64,000 bases of DNA, taken from positions 44,552,068 through 44,616,067 of the forward strand of contig CM059566.1 in assembly GCA_030386875.1 (NCBI GenBank), given 5' to 3'. The translations under genes and the position numbers were made by a program. Source of the stretch: Morinoia aosen (Eukaryota; Arthropoda; Malacostraca; Amphipoda; Talitridae). Shown here in pieces: positions 23,402 to 35,744 of this stretch. How positions within the stretch are numbered: the first letter of the stretch is position 1; every line of letters begins with the position of its first letter. The notes beneath the pieces were generated by a model, which saw only the letters and a list, made by a program, of their open reading frames with translations, made no database searches and had not been told where the DNA came from.

Positions 23402-23916
23402 TTGGTTGGTCTGTCTGTCCCTATAAACTGGATACCGGAGCACTACTTGTTGACTGTAAATTCGGGGTTTTTGAGTTGCTATGAATTCCTATTGACTTGA
23501 ATTTGTCCAAAAGTTTTCCTACCAAATAACTTAAACGATCGGAAGGAAGTCTTTGTACAAGCGCACAAAAAATCAATTTAAAATAAGTTTCCACCAGCAC
23601 ATTGCCGCACTACTTTAAAAACATCGTTGATGGCACAGGTAAACTAATGATAATTGAACTAACCCTTTTTTGTTTTAACCAACTATACATCTGTTGAAAT
23701 ATTCTGCTATTCCGTATATTTTTGAGACATATTTAGACAACGGAAGTTGGTGTCTTGGCTTAATTTGAATTAAAACCAAAGGAAAAGTTCAAGTAAATTG
23801 GGCGAGCCGTATTATGTTCAACAACTTAATTCTTGAAACAGGAACCCCAAAAGAGCCAAAATTTTGCGTAGAAATTCTCCGCAATTAAAATTTTCAGAGG
23901 GGTTGATGGAATTTAG
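23402..23916. other. no recognised gene
   Basis: No supported feature. Confidence 0.4.
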
Positions 23917-24281
23917 TCTGGGTTCAAAATAAAACGACTGAGTTCAACATGTGACAACTGCGTTCAGAACACGACGACTGCAAGCAACATAGTCCAATAC
24001 TGGGTACAGTATATGACGACTGGGTTCAGTATAAGACGACTGGTTTCAATATAGGACGACTGGGTTCAATATAAAACGACTAAGTTTACTGTAGAGCGAC
24101 TGTGTTCAGTATAGGACGACTGGCTTCGAAATAAAAGGACTGGGTTCAATACAGGACGACAGAGTTCAGCATAGGATGGCTGGGTTCAGTATAGGACGGC
24201 TGGCTTCGATATAAAAGGACTGGGTTCAATACAGGACGACAGAGTTCAGCATAGGATGACTGGGTTCAGTATATAGGATGA
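23917..24281 (+). repeat. tandem ~20-bp repeat, ~17-18 units, with 80-bp higher-order copies
   Basis: Basic unit close to ATAGGACGACTGGGTTCAGT. A four-unit block at 24111-24190 is repeated almost exactly at 24191-24270. Confidence 0.9.
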
Positions 24282-24527
24282 ATTGGTTCCCCTATTTTGA
24301 CCTAAGTAAATCGAGAGACCATGTGTTTAATGTCATAGCACAGAGAATTAGATGGCATGTATAAAAAGTATACATAAAGAATATGCCTAAAGTTCTTTGA
24401 AAACGTATAGTCTTTTTGTAGCATTTGTGGTGCAAGGCTACTAATATCAGAAAGCCTTACAACATCTCAAAAAGAAGATTTTGCTACGTAGCTGACCTCT
24501 ACAATAAAATAGTCCATAGATATTTTG
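24282..24527. other. spacer, nothing seen
   Basis: Sequence between two arrays, with no feature. Confidence 0.4.
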
Positions 24528-24715
24528 AATTTCGTATCATATTTTTCAACAATCTACATAAAATCGGCGTTTTCCTTCACAATTTATCGAGAGTTTAGAT
24601 TTCTCATCACATTTTTTTAAAGTCTGTGTAAAGTTGTTGTTTCCCTTCACAATTTTTCAACAGTCTAGATTTCTCATCAAATTTCTCTAAAGTCTAAGAA
24701 AATTTGGGGTTAGAT
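24528..24715 (+). repeat. tandem ~70-bp repeat, ~2.5 units
   Basis: Shared words: TTTAGATTTCTCATCA, AAAGTCTGTGTAAAGTTG and CCTTCACAATTT. Confidence 0.75.
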
Positions 24716-24842
24716 CATACTGAGGAAGGATTGTCAAAGAATTTACGCCTACTGGCACGGTTTGCAGCGTAAGTTCACATAAGGAAACCTAAGCTACCAA
24801 CTGAACCGATACGACGACCTAAATTGTTCGCAAATCAATCCC

Positions 24843-26935
24843 TATGTGTTTTTGCATGCGTACAAAAGATGAAATTAGCATGTATGTAAGTTCTGCGACT
24901 CAATGCAAACTTGAGTTTGTAGTTTACAAAGGAGTGATTTTGCTATCGCACAAAAGACGAAGTTCGCTTGTAAGCTCCGAGTCTGAAGGCAAATTTGAGT
25001 TATATTTTACAAAGGAGTGATTTTGCTATCGCACAAAAGACGAAATTCGCTTGTAAGCTCCGAGTCTGAAGGCAAATTTGAGTTATATTTTACAAAGGAG
25101 TGATTTTGTTATCGCACAAAAGACGAAGTTCGCTTGTAAGCTCCGAGTCTGAAGGCAAATTTGAGTTATATTTTACAAAGGAGTGATTTTGCTATCGCAC
25201 AAAAGGCGAAGTTCGCTTGTAAGCTCCGAGTCTGAAGGCAAATTTGAGTTATATTTTACAAAGGAGTGATTTTGCTATCGCACAAAAGGCGAAGTTCGCT
25301 TGTAAGCTCCGAGTCTGAATGCAAATTTGAGTTATATTTTACAAAGGAGTGATTTTGCTATCGCACAAAAGGCGAAGTTCGCTTGTAAGCTCAGAGTCTG
25401 AATGCAAATTTGAGTTATATTTTACAAAGGAGTGATTTTGCTATCGCACAAAAGGCGAAGTTCGCTTGTAAGCTCAGAGTCTGAATGCAAATTTGAGTTA
25501 TATTTTACAAAGGAGTGATTTTGCTATCGCACAAAAGGCGAATTTCGCTTGTAAGCTCCGAGTCTGAATGCAAATTTGAGTTATATTTTACAAAGGAGTG
25601 ATTTTGCTATCGCACAAAAGGCGAAGTTCGCTTGTAAGCTCAGAGTCTGAATGCAAATTTGAGTTATATTTTACAAAGGAGTGATTTTGCTATCGCACAA
25701 AAGGCGAAGTTCGCTTGTAAGCTCCGAGTCTGAATGCAAATTTGAGTTATATTTTACAAAGGAGTGATTTTGCAATCGCACAAAAGGCGAAGTTCGCTTC
25801 TGAGCTCCGAGTCTGAAGGCAAATTTGAGTTATATTTTACAAAGGAGTGATTTTGCTATCGCACAAAAGGCGAAGTTCGCTTGTAAGCTCCGAGTCTGAA
25901 GGCAAATTTGAGTTATATTTTACAAAGGAGTGATTTTGCTATCGCACAAAAGGCGAAGTTCGCTTGTAAGCTCCGAGTCTGAAGGCAAATTTGAGTTATA
26001 TTTTACAAAGGAGTGATTTTGCTATCGCACAAAAGGCGAAGTTCGCTTGTAAGCTCCGAGTCTGAATGCAAATTTGAGTTATATTTTACAAAGGAGTGAT
26101 TTTGCTATCGCACAAAAGGCGAAGTTCGCTTGTAAGCTCCGAGTCTGAATGCAAATTTGAGTTATATTTTACAAAGGAGTGATTTTGCTATCGCACAAAA
26201 GGCGAAGTTCGCTTGTAAGCTCCGAGTCTGAAGGCAAATTTGAGTTATATTTTACAAAGGAGTGATTTTGCAATCGCACAAAAGGCGAAGTTCGCTTGTA
26301 AGCTCCGAGTCTGAAGGCAAATTTGAGTTATATTTTACAAAGGAGTGATTTTGCTATCGCACAAAAGGCGAAGTTCGCTTGTAAGCTCCGAGTCTGAATG
26401 CAAATTTGAGTTATATTTTACAAAGGAGTGATTTTGCTATCGCACAAAAGGCGAAGTTCGCTTGTAAGCTCCGAGTCTGAATGCAAATTTGAGTTATATT
26501 TTACAAAGGAGTGATTTTGCTATCGCACAAAAGGCGAAGTTCGCTTGTAAGCTCAGAGTCTGAATGCAAATTTGAGTTATATTTTACAAAGGAGTGATTT
26601 TGCTATCGCACAAAAGGCGAAGTTCGCTTGTAAGCTCAGAGTCTGAATGCAAATTTGAGTTATATTTTACAAAGGAGTGATTTTGCTATCGCACAAAAGG
26701 CGAAGTTCGCTTGTAAGCTCAGAGTCTGAATGCAAATTTGAGTTATATTTTACAAAGGAGTGATTTTGCAATCGCACAAAAGGCGAAGTTCGCTTGTAAG
26801 CTCCGAGTCTAAATGCAAATTTGAGTTATATTTTACAAAGGAGTGATTTTGCTATCGCACAAAAGATGAAGCTTGCATGTAAGCTCCGAGTCTCAAGGCA
26901 AACTTGAGTTAGTATTTTGCAAAGGAATAATGGCC
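24843..26935 (+). repeat. 83-bp satellite array, ~25 units
   Basis: The unit (e.g. 24931-25013) contains GGAGTGATTTTGCTATCGCA, CAAAAGGCGAAGTTCGCTTG and AAATTTGAGTTATATTTTAC. The first and last units are strongly diverged and the interior units nearly identical. Two main polymorphisms (CTCCGAG/CTCAGAG and GAAGGCA/GAATGCA) are clustered along the array. No long open frame. Confidence 0.98.
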
Positions 26936-27281
26936 GCTGCCAAGTGTAGATGGAATATTCAAGGCTGATTTCTCGCCCATCAAGCGCTCGTTAGCGCCGC
27001 TGTTCATCATCCCTGAGAAGGACTCGTAAGTCCAACTTCTTCTAAATGAACTTCTGCCTCAGGAGGATTTTTGTGATTGCGATTCATCTATTTAGCTAAG
27101 CCGGTATTCAAGCTAAGCTGTTTTTTTTAATGAAAAAGAGTTTGAAAGACACGTACTTATCACACTTGAATTGAGTATGATGGGTTTGAAATTATGTTTT
27201 TACGAAATCTGTTGTGTTGTGCTAGACCCGGGAAATGAATTATACAGTGCTTGTAGATGCGAAACTTAATTCTATGTGCAG
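26936..27281. other. no recognised gene
   Basis: Spacer between the satellite and the second MITE. Confidence 0.4.
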
Positions 27282-27553
27282 CACGGTAGAGAAAACAAGG
27301 TAGGTTCAAACCAGTGTTTTTTTCGTTGACGGAGTGGTTTTTCTGACGTCACGGCAACGAACCAATAGCAGCGCTCATATTGCATTTCGTAGCACTGCTA
27401 CTTCCAAATCTGGCTCCACTATTGGCCATACGATATGGCGTTTTACTGACGTCATAAAGTTTGTTTGAAATGAAGCCGTTCTATTGGCTAGCCGAACTAG
27501 AGGAGGTGTATTTTCTCCCGCAGAAATGACCCTACTTTGTTTCCTCTACTATG
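27282..27553 (-). mobile_element. 272-bp MITE, copy 2
   Basis: Reverse-orientation partner of 23130-23401. Ends are CACGGTAGAGAAAACAAGG and CTTTGTTTCCTCTACTATG, flanked by ATGTGCAG and ATGTGTAA (6 of 8 identical). Shared internal words include CTATTGGCTAGCCGAAC and TGACGTCA. The two copies bracket the 23.9-26.9-kb arrays. Confidence 0.85.
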
Positions 27554-28061
27554 ATGTGTAATCTTGCATTTGGATAATTCACCTCCGCTTTGAAAACGAT
27601 TGACTGGGCGCACTAAACGCAATTTGTTTTGGTTATTTGCTGAACTACTGTATATCGCCGCTGCTATTGGTTTCTAAATGTTTGGAGGCCGATGAGAATA
27701 AACACGGGCGAATGTAGACCAGAATCCATGCCAGTAATACAAGGTTCATTAAAAATTCATGCTGAATTAGAGAAGATAATGTAGCTTTCGTTGCAATGGA
27801 CGTTAAATTAAGAAATTCGTAGGGCATTCACTGCAACGGATGGTAAATTAAAATAATTGTCAGCATTGTTTCAGTGGCAGTTGCATTGGAAAATGAACTC
27901 AGAATACATAGCAATGGGCAGATCGAAAGATCAGTAGACAAATTTTATTCAGAACTATCTTCAATGAGAAGTAAATCAGAAACAGTAAATCCATTTCAGG
28001 ACTGTTGATTATTCTGGAGGACGATATCCTTCCACTGATGTTTGTTGGATGTTTGAAATTA
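27554..28061. other. no recognised gene
   Basis: Contains two loosely similar stretches (TTGCAATGGACGTTAAATTA and CTGCAACGGATGGTAAATTA, 27790-27850). Otherwise nothing. Confidence 0.4.
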
Positions 28062-28372
28062 TCATATTATATATCATATAATATGATAGATATTATATGA
28101 CGAAATTGACTAGTTTGGCGAAAATTAGGGCGAAATCACGTGTTTCTCCCAGAGAAAAACTCATGTAGCAGTGCTATCATTTCATGTATCCGTAGTAGTG
28201 TACAGTATCTTTATCTATACAGTATCTTTACAGTATCCACAGTAATATACAAAAAGATACTGTATATTACTACAGATACATGAAATGATAGCACTGCAAC
28301 ATACCGGTACGAAATTGACTTGTTTGGCCAAAATGACGGCGAAATTGCGTGTTTCTCCCGGAGAAAAAAATT
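28062..28372. repeat. foldback nested between ~60-bp direct repeats
   Basis: Direct repeats at 28101-28160 and 28310-28370 share CGAAATTGACT.GTTTGGC and CGTGTTTCTCCC.GAGAAAAA. Between them, arms 28168-28212 and 28254-28297 are inverted copies: GCAGTGCTATCATTTCATGT versus ACATGAAATGATAGCACTGC is exact. An AT palindrome (CATATTATATATCATATAAT) precedes the left direct repeat. Confidence 0.8.
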
Positions 28373-28504
28373 CATCAGTTGAACACAAGCAGGAAGAGTG
28401 TGAGTAAAAATATTTGGTTCATTTGTACCACAGATCGTATATCTCTGCCGGAATATGGAGAGTGATCAATTTCTAGCAGTCAGCTGTTCGGTTAACAAAT
28501 CTGT

Positions 28505-28605
28505 TAATAAGTTGACGTACAGCATCATCAGTTAGCATACGGCGCTTGTAGTTGACATACGGCGCTAGTAGTTGACGTGCGGCACTATCAGTTGCCAAAT
28601 GGCCA
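28505..28605 (+). repeat. tandem ~22-25-bp repeat, ~5 units
   Basis: Units like AGTTGACATACGGCGCTAGT, degenerate. Confidence 0.7.
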
Positions 28606-31600
28606 GTTGACGATTAGTGCTACATTTAATATCGACGATGACCTTACGAGTTTACAAATAAAGTAATATTGACAGGGTGTTTCCAGTTAACAAAGGACTT
28701 TATGGGATGATGAATGGCACTATCAGTAGGCAAATAGTACTATTTGTTGAGACATTAGGTTATCATTCATGAATCTATTACGACGCAATGGGTTTGAATT
28801 CTTTGCACCCTGAAATGCATTCAGTCTGAAATGCAAAGCAAAATTCCCTTCTTCTTAGCGTTTTTGAATTGAATTTAAAATTGTCATTTCGATTCACTAT
28901 TTAAATCCAATGACGATGATTTTTCCCGACTGGCTGCAAGTTACACTTGAGTTCAAGACTTTATTTACTGCATCCTTGGATAAAAGATTTGCTCAGCTTG
29001 AGGTCTTTCATTGACATTTTGCTCGTTGAGCGTGATATTTTTTGATAGGTAAATGATGCGTAGAAATAAACATTTGCTCAAACAACGCTTTGATATTTTT
29101 GAAGAAAGATAAAATATGGTCTTGCGTCACCCCCCAGCTGAACGAGACAGTTGCTTTCAACACCTGGGCTTCAGCGTTCAAAACCCACCAAATTTCAAAC
29201 CAAAGAGCAATGTTACTGGCACAGATTTGATCCAATTTTTACCGTCCAGGTGAATTTCAAAATCAACTATTGTAATGAACACTAATACGCTCCGTTCCTC
29301 ATCGAATTTGAACAAATGTCGTTTTGAAATTCTCTGTTGAGTGACAGTCCTACCTCACTGTAATGTCGATGACAGCCTGATATCAGCCTGCACCAATTAA
29401 TGCGTGTGTTTATAGTAACGGCCCAGGGATAAAATTCACAAGGTGAGGGGATAAACTAAATATGAGTGAGATGGTATGTGTTATTACCATCATGGTTCGT
29501 TCCACGTAGTATATCAAAGGGCCAATTCTCACAGAAAGTGGGACAAATATTTATACGAAAATGACTTTTTCCACGCCCTCGGTACATCTCATTGGTGCAG
29601 CAACAGTGCCATCTCACCGTCTACTTCTGTGGCTCCGAATAATTTACCCCCGCAATGCTAGACGTAGACGGGAGCCTCATGCGTCTGAATTTCCCCTGAA
29701 ATCCGTTTTAATTTGGCCTGTCAACGGATGACAAACTCACCCTGTTATTGAGCTCCAAAAAATTTACTGGCTAGCCAAGAACCTGCGGGTAAATTTTCGT
29801 TAGACTTGGCAGTTGCGAGGAAAAGCTTGGCCTCGCTTGCTGCTCCGGCAGAGCTTCACTATCCCTGGGGTTGCTTCTGCGGTTACAATGGAGATAAAGC
29901 TCGTTGCCAGCACTCTGTCTTCTGCACTTCTGCTCCAGAGTGTCCTCTGCGCCTGTTCTCCGTCTTGCTTCGCAGATTTGCGGGGCCGTGAATAGAACGT
30001 GGTTTCAGTGTCAAGGCTTCGCCGAGATTATGCTAATGTATGTAGGGAAAATCCAACCGCAAAAGTTGTATTCATTCTATCACCAAAAATAAGAAATACC
30101 CGAACGAAAAAGGGGAGTTTGGAAGTAGATGGAAACACGCAAATTTTGGGAAATCGGCTTCTTCTGCGACACCAGAAAACTCGATTCTGGTGGATGTCGT
30201 GCACTCGGTTCTCATGCATACTGTAAGTTTATAAGTTTGATTTCTTCATCAAAATTAATTGCAGGGTAAATCAATATGCATGTCTAACTTTTAACTATGC
30301 ATTGGAATTTGAGTGAGGTTTTGGTAAAAGCTGGAGGCCGAGCTGAAGGGAAGTTAATCTCCACCTTCACACTATACGTACAACGAGGCAGCGCACATAC
30401 ACACGCGTGATCTATAATACTGACAAATCTTGAAAGATCTTTTTGTTGAGTGGCTTCAGAGCAATCCGAATAAAGTGCGTTGGAAGCGTGAATGGTGTGA
30501 AAGAGCTCTTCTCTATCTAGTGTGAAAGGGAATTTTGGAAATTCCCAATACTTTAAGCGGCTTTTTGACGATCAAATTTATTGTCAATATAATTGAAAAT
30601 GATGAATACTGCCAATTTAATTGATCATATGTGGGCTTGATTGACGACCGTCAATTAATTGACTTAGCAGGCAAAAAACAATTTCCTCAATATATTGAGT
30701 CAATGTCGCTTTAGTGAACTTGAGATTTACGTCAATGTCTAACCATAAATAAAATAGCAAGGATAGTCGCTTTTAAAATACATTATTTCTTAGCGATTTT
30801 AATATATATCAGGACAACTAAAAATATCCATACGAAGGATGAACGTTTCGAACACCAGGGTCATCTTCAGCATCTGAGGATCGTTGGCAACTTGAGATTG
30901 TTGCCAAATTATCACTGTTCTCTTCAAATTCAACCAATAATGCACTTCCGTAACCGAGATGAGCCTCTCATTCTCTTCCCTACACGAAGTAACACTTCGC
31001 TCTCACAGCAAATGCAGAGGCAATAAAAGTCTCACCTTAACTCACCCTCTGCGTCCCTCCTCGATTGAAATGTCAAAACCGAGATGGAACTCGCCTGGCA
31101 TTGCGGATCTTGGACGCTAGTCTTGATCGAACTCGTGTTCCATCGATACTTGCATGAGCGCATAAAACCGGTCATGATGAATAGGCACGAATGAAATGAT
31201 TTACTGTCGTTGATTTGTATGATATGATAACACATAGGAAGGTGTTTTCTAGGTGCCCAAAAAATTAGTCCATGAAGAACATACACTAAAAACTGTTTGA
31301 CCACTTTCACACATACATGCAGACGCAGCAAACGACTGTCGTAGCTGCAGTTGGCACATCCACAACCATGAGATGCGTAGTATGATGGCTCGATACACTT
31401 CGGCAAATGTCAGATTATAGTAGTGCGCTACTATCTTGAAGCTCATTTATTATTGTCAGTTGTGCTATGCTATAAGTTGGTTAAGTAGAAATTCCTGTGT
31501 ATCCTGGAGAGTAACATCCACGATCGACCTGTTACGCGCAATAGCGAGATCACGTGGAAGGCTTCAGAAGATAGGCTAGGAGTTGAGGATTGGAGCCTAT

Positions 31601-32687
31601 AGAAGTCGGAGTAACTGTCTTTGTACTAATCTGTGTATACTTTCCATCTGTGACTACTTCGTGCGTGATATGGTGGGTCTGAGCGTGGACAGGTTAATTA
31701 ATAAAAGGCTAACGTCCTGTGCTAGATGACCCCGCCGTAAGATAGTTTGCCAATACACAGAGTAGGATCGTATAGTTTCGCGTAGCATTGCAATGCCAAC
31801 CTGTTTTATTGTAATTAGTACGTTTTAAGGATGCAATATCCCGTTCGTTGGACGTCAATAAACGGAAGTTTTACATGTGAGTTGTTTTCCAAGAAAGCCT
31901 GCCTTGAATAGCGCCACAGATGCTAGTAGTCCTAATGGGTCGTGAAAATTAACAGGAACTGTTCAGGCTGCGGGTGAACGGTTCGGTCGTAACTCGTGCT
32001 TGGGTGTGATTCGGGAAACCTGTAAACCTGTTGGACTGTGACTGTACCGAAGCCTGGGACGTTGCTGGAATCTATTGGCTGAGTCGAGTCCTGGATGCTC
32101 CAGAGATAGGTTGGAATAGCGAGACGGAACATTGAGTGAACTGAAAATAGGGAAACAGCCCTTCACCCGTGCTTTTCACGTTGGCTAGGTTGGTGAGAAG
32201 TGGGAGTCGCGCAGCCCAGGTCATAAGAATTCCGCGACCCCGACTGCCAGACCTACCACAAGATGAGCAATGAATTACTGAAAACTTGAGCCAGAATTTA
32301 GGGTGAAAATATCTTTAAACGAAGTCACGTCAAGGCATATAGACGAATACAGAAACACGTTCTCGTTTTAATGCCAATCGACGCGAGTCTTCAAACACTG
32401 ATGAAGTCGACCTAAAACTATAGCTATCTTCCCTCGATTGATGAAAAACAGTGTGAATTTACCCTGCTTGAAAAGGTTCGATGCGAGATGCAGGAGGCAT
32501 TGAAAGGTGGTGACTACCTTCACCCAGTCTCACGGTCGCTCTTCATGGTAAATACTCATTAAAAGGCTTGTGAGCAGGTGTAGTCTTTGAATGATAAAAG
32601 CTGTTAATTTTGCTTTTCTAAAATTTTAATATGTTCCCACCCACTAGTAATAACAAAAAGTCGAGTAAAAACTTCGGTGAGCTACAA
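28606..32687. other. ~4 kb with no recognised gene
   Basis: Short open frames (29008-29235 -, 29476-29661 +, 29806-30092 +, 31032-31446 -, 31932-32166 -) show no family resemblance and overlap in several frames. A CGAAACG/GATGA-type motif lies at 30842-30875 (see findings). No RNA genes seen. Confidence 0.4.
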
Positions 32688-32807
32688 GCATTTGAGTGAA
32701 GGTAAAGGCTGTCAGGACCAGGTTCCAGCATTTGACTGAAGGCAGAGGCTGTCAGTGTCAGGTGCCAGCATTTGACTGAAGAGAAAGACTGTCAGTGTCA
32801 GGTTGCC
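32688..32807 (+). repeat. tandem 40-bp repeat, 3 units
   Basis: Unit GCATTTGACTGAAGGCAGAG followed by GCTGTCAGTGTCAGGTGCCA, with small differences between copies. Confidence 0.9.
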
Positions 32808-33245
32808 TCACTGTGGAAAGATCTTCTCCAGATCATAAAAGCCTTCTAATCATTGAAAGCAATAAAATCAAATTTGGCTTTTCGTTCTGAATATTGTTAA
32901 AAATTTTTCAATAAAATAGACACGAAGAAGCATGGAAAACCTCCGCCTAAATTTTCTCCATGCATTGCTTTACTGTTAATTCATAAATCCCTCGTGGGCT
33001 TCAAGACTGCTGCATTCGTTCAACACTAATATTTCAATCAATACGACATTGAACATTTTATGTTAGATTCGATTAATATTTTCAAAGAGAATTACACATT
33101 GCCAGATCGTTGAGATTTCCAGGCCGTGACGTCAATTGGTGTAGCGCTGTTACTCGTGAAGTGATCCTGATCACAGACGCTTCGGAGCACGATTTTCCTC
33201 AAAGGTTTTCTGCGCTTAACATATTCATCTTCTAGCGTAACTGTT

Positions 33246-33412
33246 GAAGAGCATACAAATACCCAAGATCAATCCTGCAGAAGAAAAACGTAGCAAAATA
33301 TATTTTTGGTAGGAAATACAGCATAGCTCTTGAAGAGCATACAAATCCTCCAGATCTATCCAGTAAGAAAAAATGTAGCAAAAAATATTGTTGATGGGAA
33401 ATACAGTCCCAA
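33246..33412 (+). repeat. tandem duplication, 2 x 86 bp
   Basis: GAAGAGCATACAAAT starts each copy (33246, 33332). Both carry GTAGCAAAA.ATAT and GGGAAATACAG/AGGAAATACAG. Confidence 0.85.
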
Positions 33413-35744
33413 ACCCTGATACGCAAATCACTCAATTATTAGAAATAGTGTTGATGTGCGATGGTTTTAATGCTAGCTTCATTTTACTTCGAGTTGAGCA
33501 GTTTGCCGTCAACAATAAATTATGTGTCTTAAGTTTATAGCACATGAGTTGCGTTCCCGACCTAATGCACTGTACAGGAGTACAGGGCCCAAAGAGGATG
33601 TTATGAGCTATTTTACCCTATATTTTCTCCAGCATAGAATTACGCTAACTTTTAAAATGTATTGTAGGGTAAATTTTTGTCGCGTTGTTTACATGCTCGC
33701 TGTACGATATTTTCGCTAGCGATATTACGCTTTCACTGCTTATGCCGGCATTATGCGCGAAGACGATTTTCAAACATGGTCATGCTGTAAACATGTTTTC
33801 CCTGAGTAGTACACACTAACCTCTGAGTGCGCACTTGCCTGTTATAGGAAATAGGAAGAGTTAATTATAAATTTCTGAATACTCAATTTTTAGTTTCATC
33901 ATGCTTATTGAGCGCTCATTTATCACTGAATTTCACATAGATCGCCTTATTATATTGTAGCATCAATCATTTCGTAAAGCTGTCCTGTAGATGTTAATGA
34001 ATGTACTACCGCACATGTCAGTCGTTCAACTAATTAAATAAAGTCATTAACTATCGCGACGTGTGTTATTAATTGCCTAACATGTGTTGAGGAATTTTAA
34101 CCAGCTAAGGAAAATCATATTATGAAAAAAAATCGTGCAATAATTTGAGTATCAATATAATTGTATGCCAGACCCCCGGAAAATGAATGCCTACTCAACT
34201 AATTTTTGAGAAATATTCATGATGAAATAGGAATTTATCAGCAATCGTGTTCTGTGAACATTAACTCGTGTTCACTACACTGCAAAGTGTGGTGAAATTT
34301 TGTCTTATGTTATTACTGAAAGTTGGGTGCACACGGCGAGAACCACTCAAGCAATCAAACAAAAAAAAAAATCTTTCCAGTTTCAGAAAAATGAAGGAAT
34401 ACTTTCTATTTTTCTTTCGTAAACTTGGTATAAGAATGGAATTTAATAAAATCGAAATGAAGCGCAATGCCGTTCATCTTTCCTCTTTTTTAGTAGCACC
34501 CGAGAAGAAATGCAATTTAAAACTTCAGTGGAGGCTGGAACTTCGTTAGTGTAAGTGTGTGCTAAGTAAGATTGGAAAATTTAAGCCTTTTCCGCTGCGG
34601 AAAAATTCTTAACTCTGAAAGTTTAGTAAAACGCCTAATATTCAGTTAAACACTAATGGCAAAGCGTCGTTAAATATTCTTTAAAAGTGATTATAGGCAT
34701 TCGAAGGCTTTTAAAAATTAGTGAAGGTTGTACTCATCTTTGTACACGCGCAAGTTGTTTACAAAATTTTGAAATAAATATAACAAATTGTTCATACAAT
34801 TTTAACACACGCTGCATGAATTTGCGGCAATAACCAGTATTTGTGTTTTATAGCAAAGTTTCACATCGATTTATAACTGTATGCTTGTAGGTGAAACGAG
34901 AAAATCAAAAGCGAATAAGTTCAAAGTGTAATTTCTCACGTAAGCTGAAGGGTTCCGCTCTGTACTCTTAAGAAAAGCCCCATTTTGGAGCTAAAATTTG
35001 TTCCAAATGATAAGGTTCAAAGCAAAATTACATTAATAAGTTCTCTCTATTTCAATGTATACGTTATTTATCAATCGAAATCAATACGTATATTAATATT
35101 GCTTCAATAGAATCTTCAAATTACTAAAATATTCACCCATTTCATTTTCTGTGTGTATCGCTTTACTTTAGTCACTGCAGATATTTCAAATTTTGAAATC
35201 CAGCACTAGCGACACTACCTGCATTGGCTACTATAGTTAAGACATAAAATAAAGACAACTCCCTACCACAATTCCTCGTCGCTCCTAAGTCAACTCGACA
35301 AAGACAAGATCTCTGATCTTTTGAACTGCGCATCGTTAGCAACCCATTTCAATGGATCCGCTTCGATATAGAGAAGCCAATCAGATCTACGACACTTGAA
35401 TTCACGCAGCACATCGAATGCATTACGAATTTCACTTCAATATGATTCGCTCGACTTTCAAGGTATGTGTCTTCGTTATCTGAAGTACAGGTGATGTTAA
35501 GAACTACTTGAAATTCCGTAGAGAATTTCACTGCTCACTTGTATATCCTGCGCCCCTGTTCTAGTGATCTTGGTTTCATCTCGACGCATTCATGAAGTGT
35601 CTTTTCATGTTAACAATCTGGTGCATGTTCAATATCCAGTTTATGAAATTGCACCAGTTGGCACGAATGCACAACTGGTTTACTTTCATTAAAACGAGAA
35701 CGGCTATCATGATCAAATGATTTAGCGCAAGGCCTGACCTCTTT
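33413..35744. other. no recognised gene
   Basis: About 2.3 kb of AT-rich DNA. A 93-codon + frame at 34268-34549 is rich in Lys/Phe and unrecognised. Confidence 0.4.

Noticed and set aside
24843..26935. CRISPR-like regular repeats
   Set aside because: Units are directly adjacent with no unique spacers and the context is eukaryotic; this is satellite DNA.
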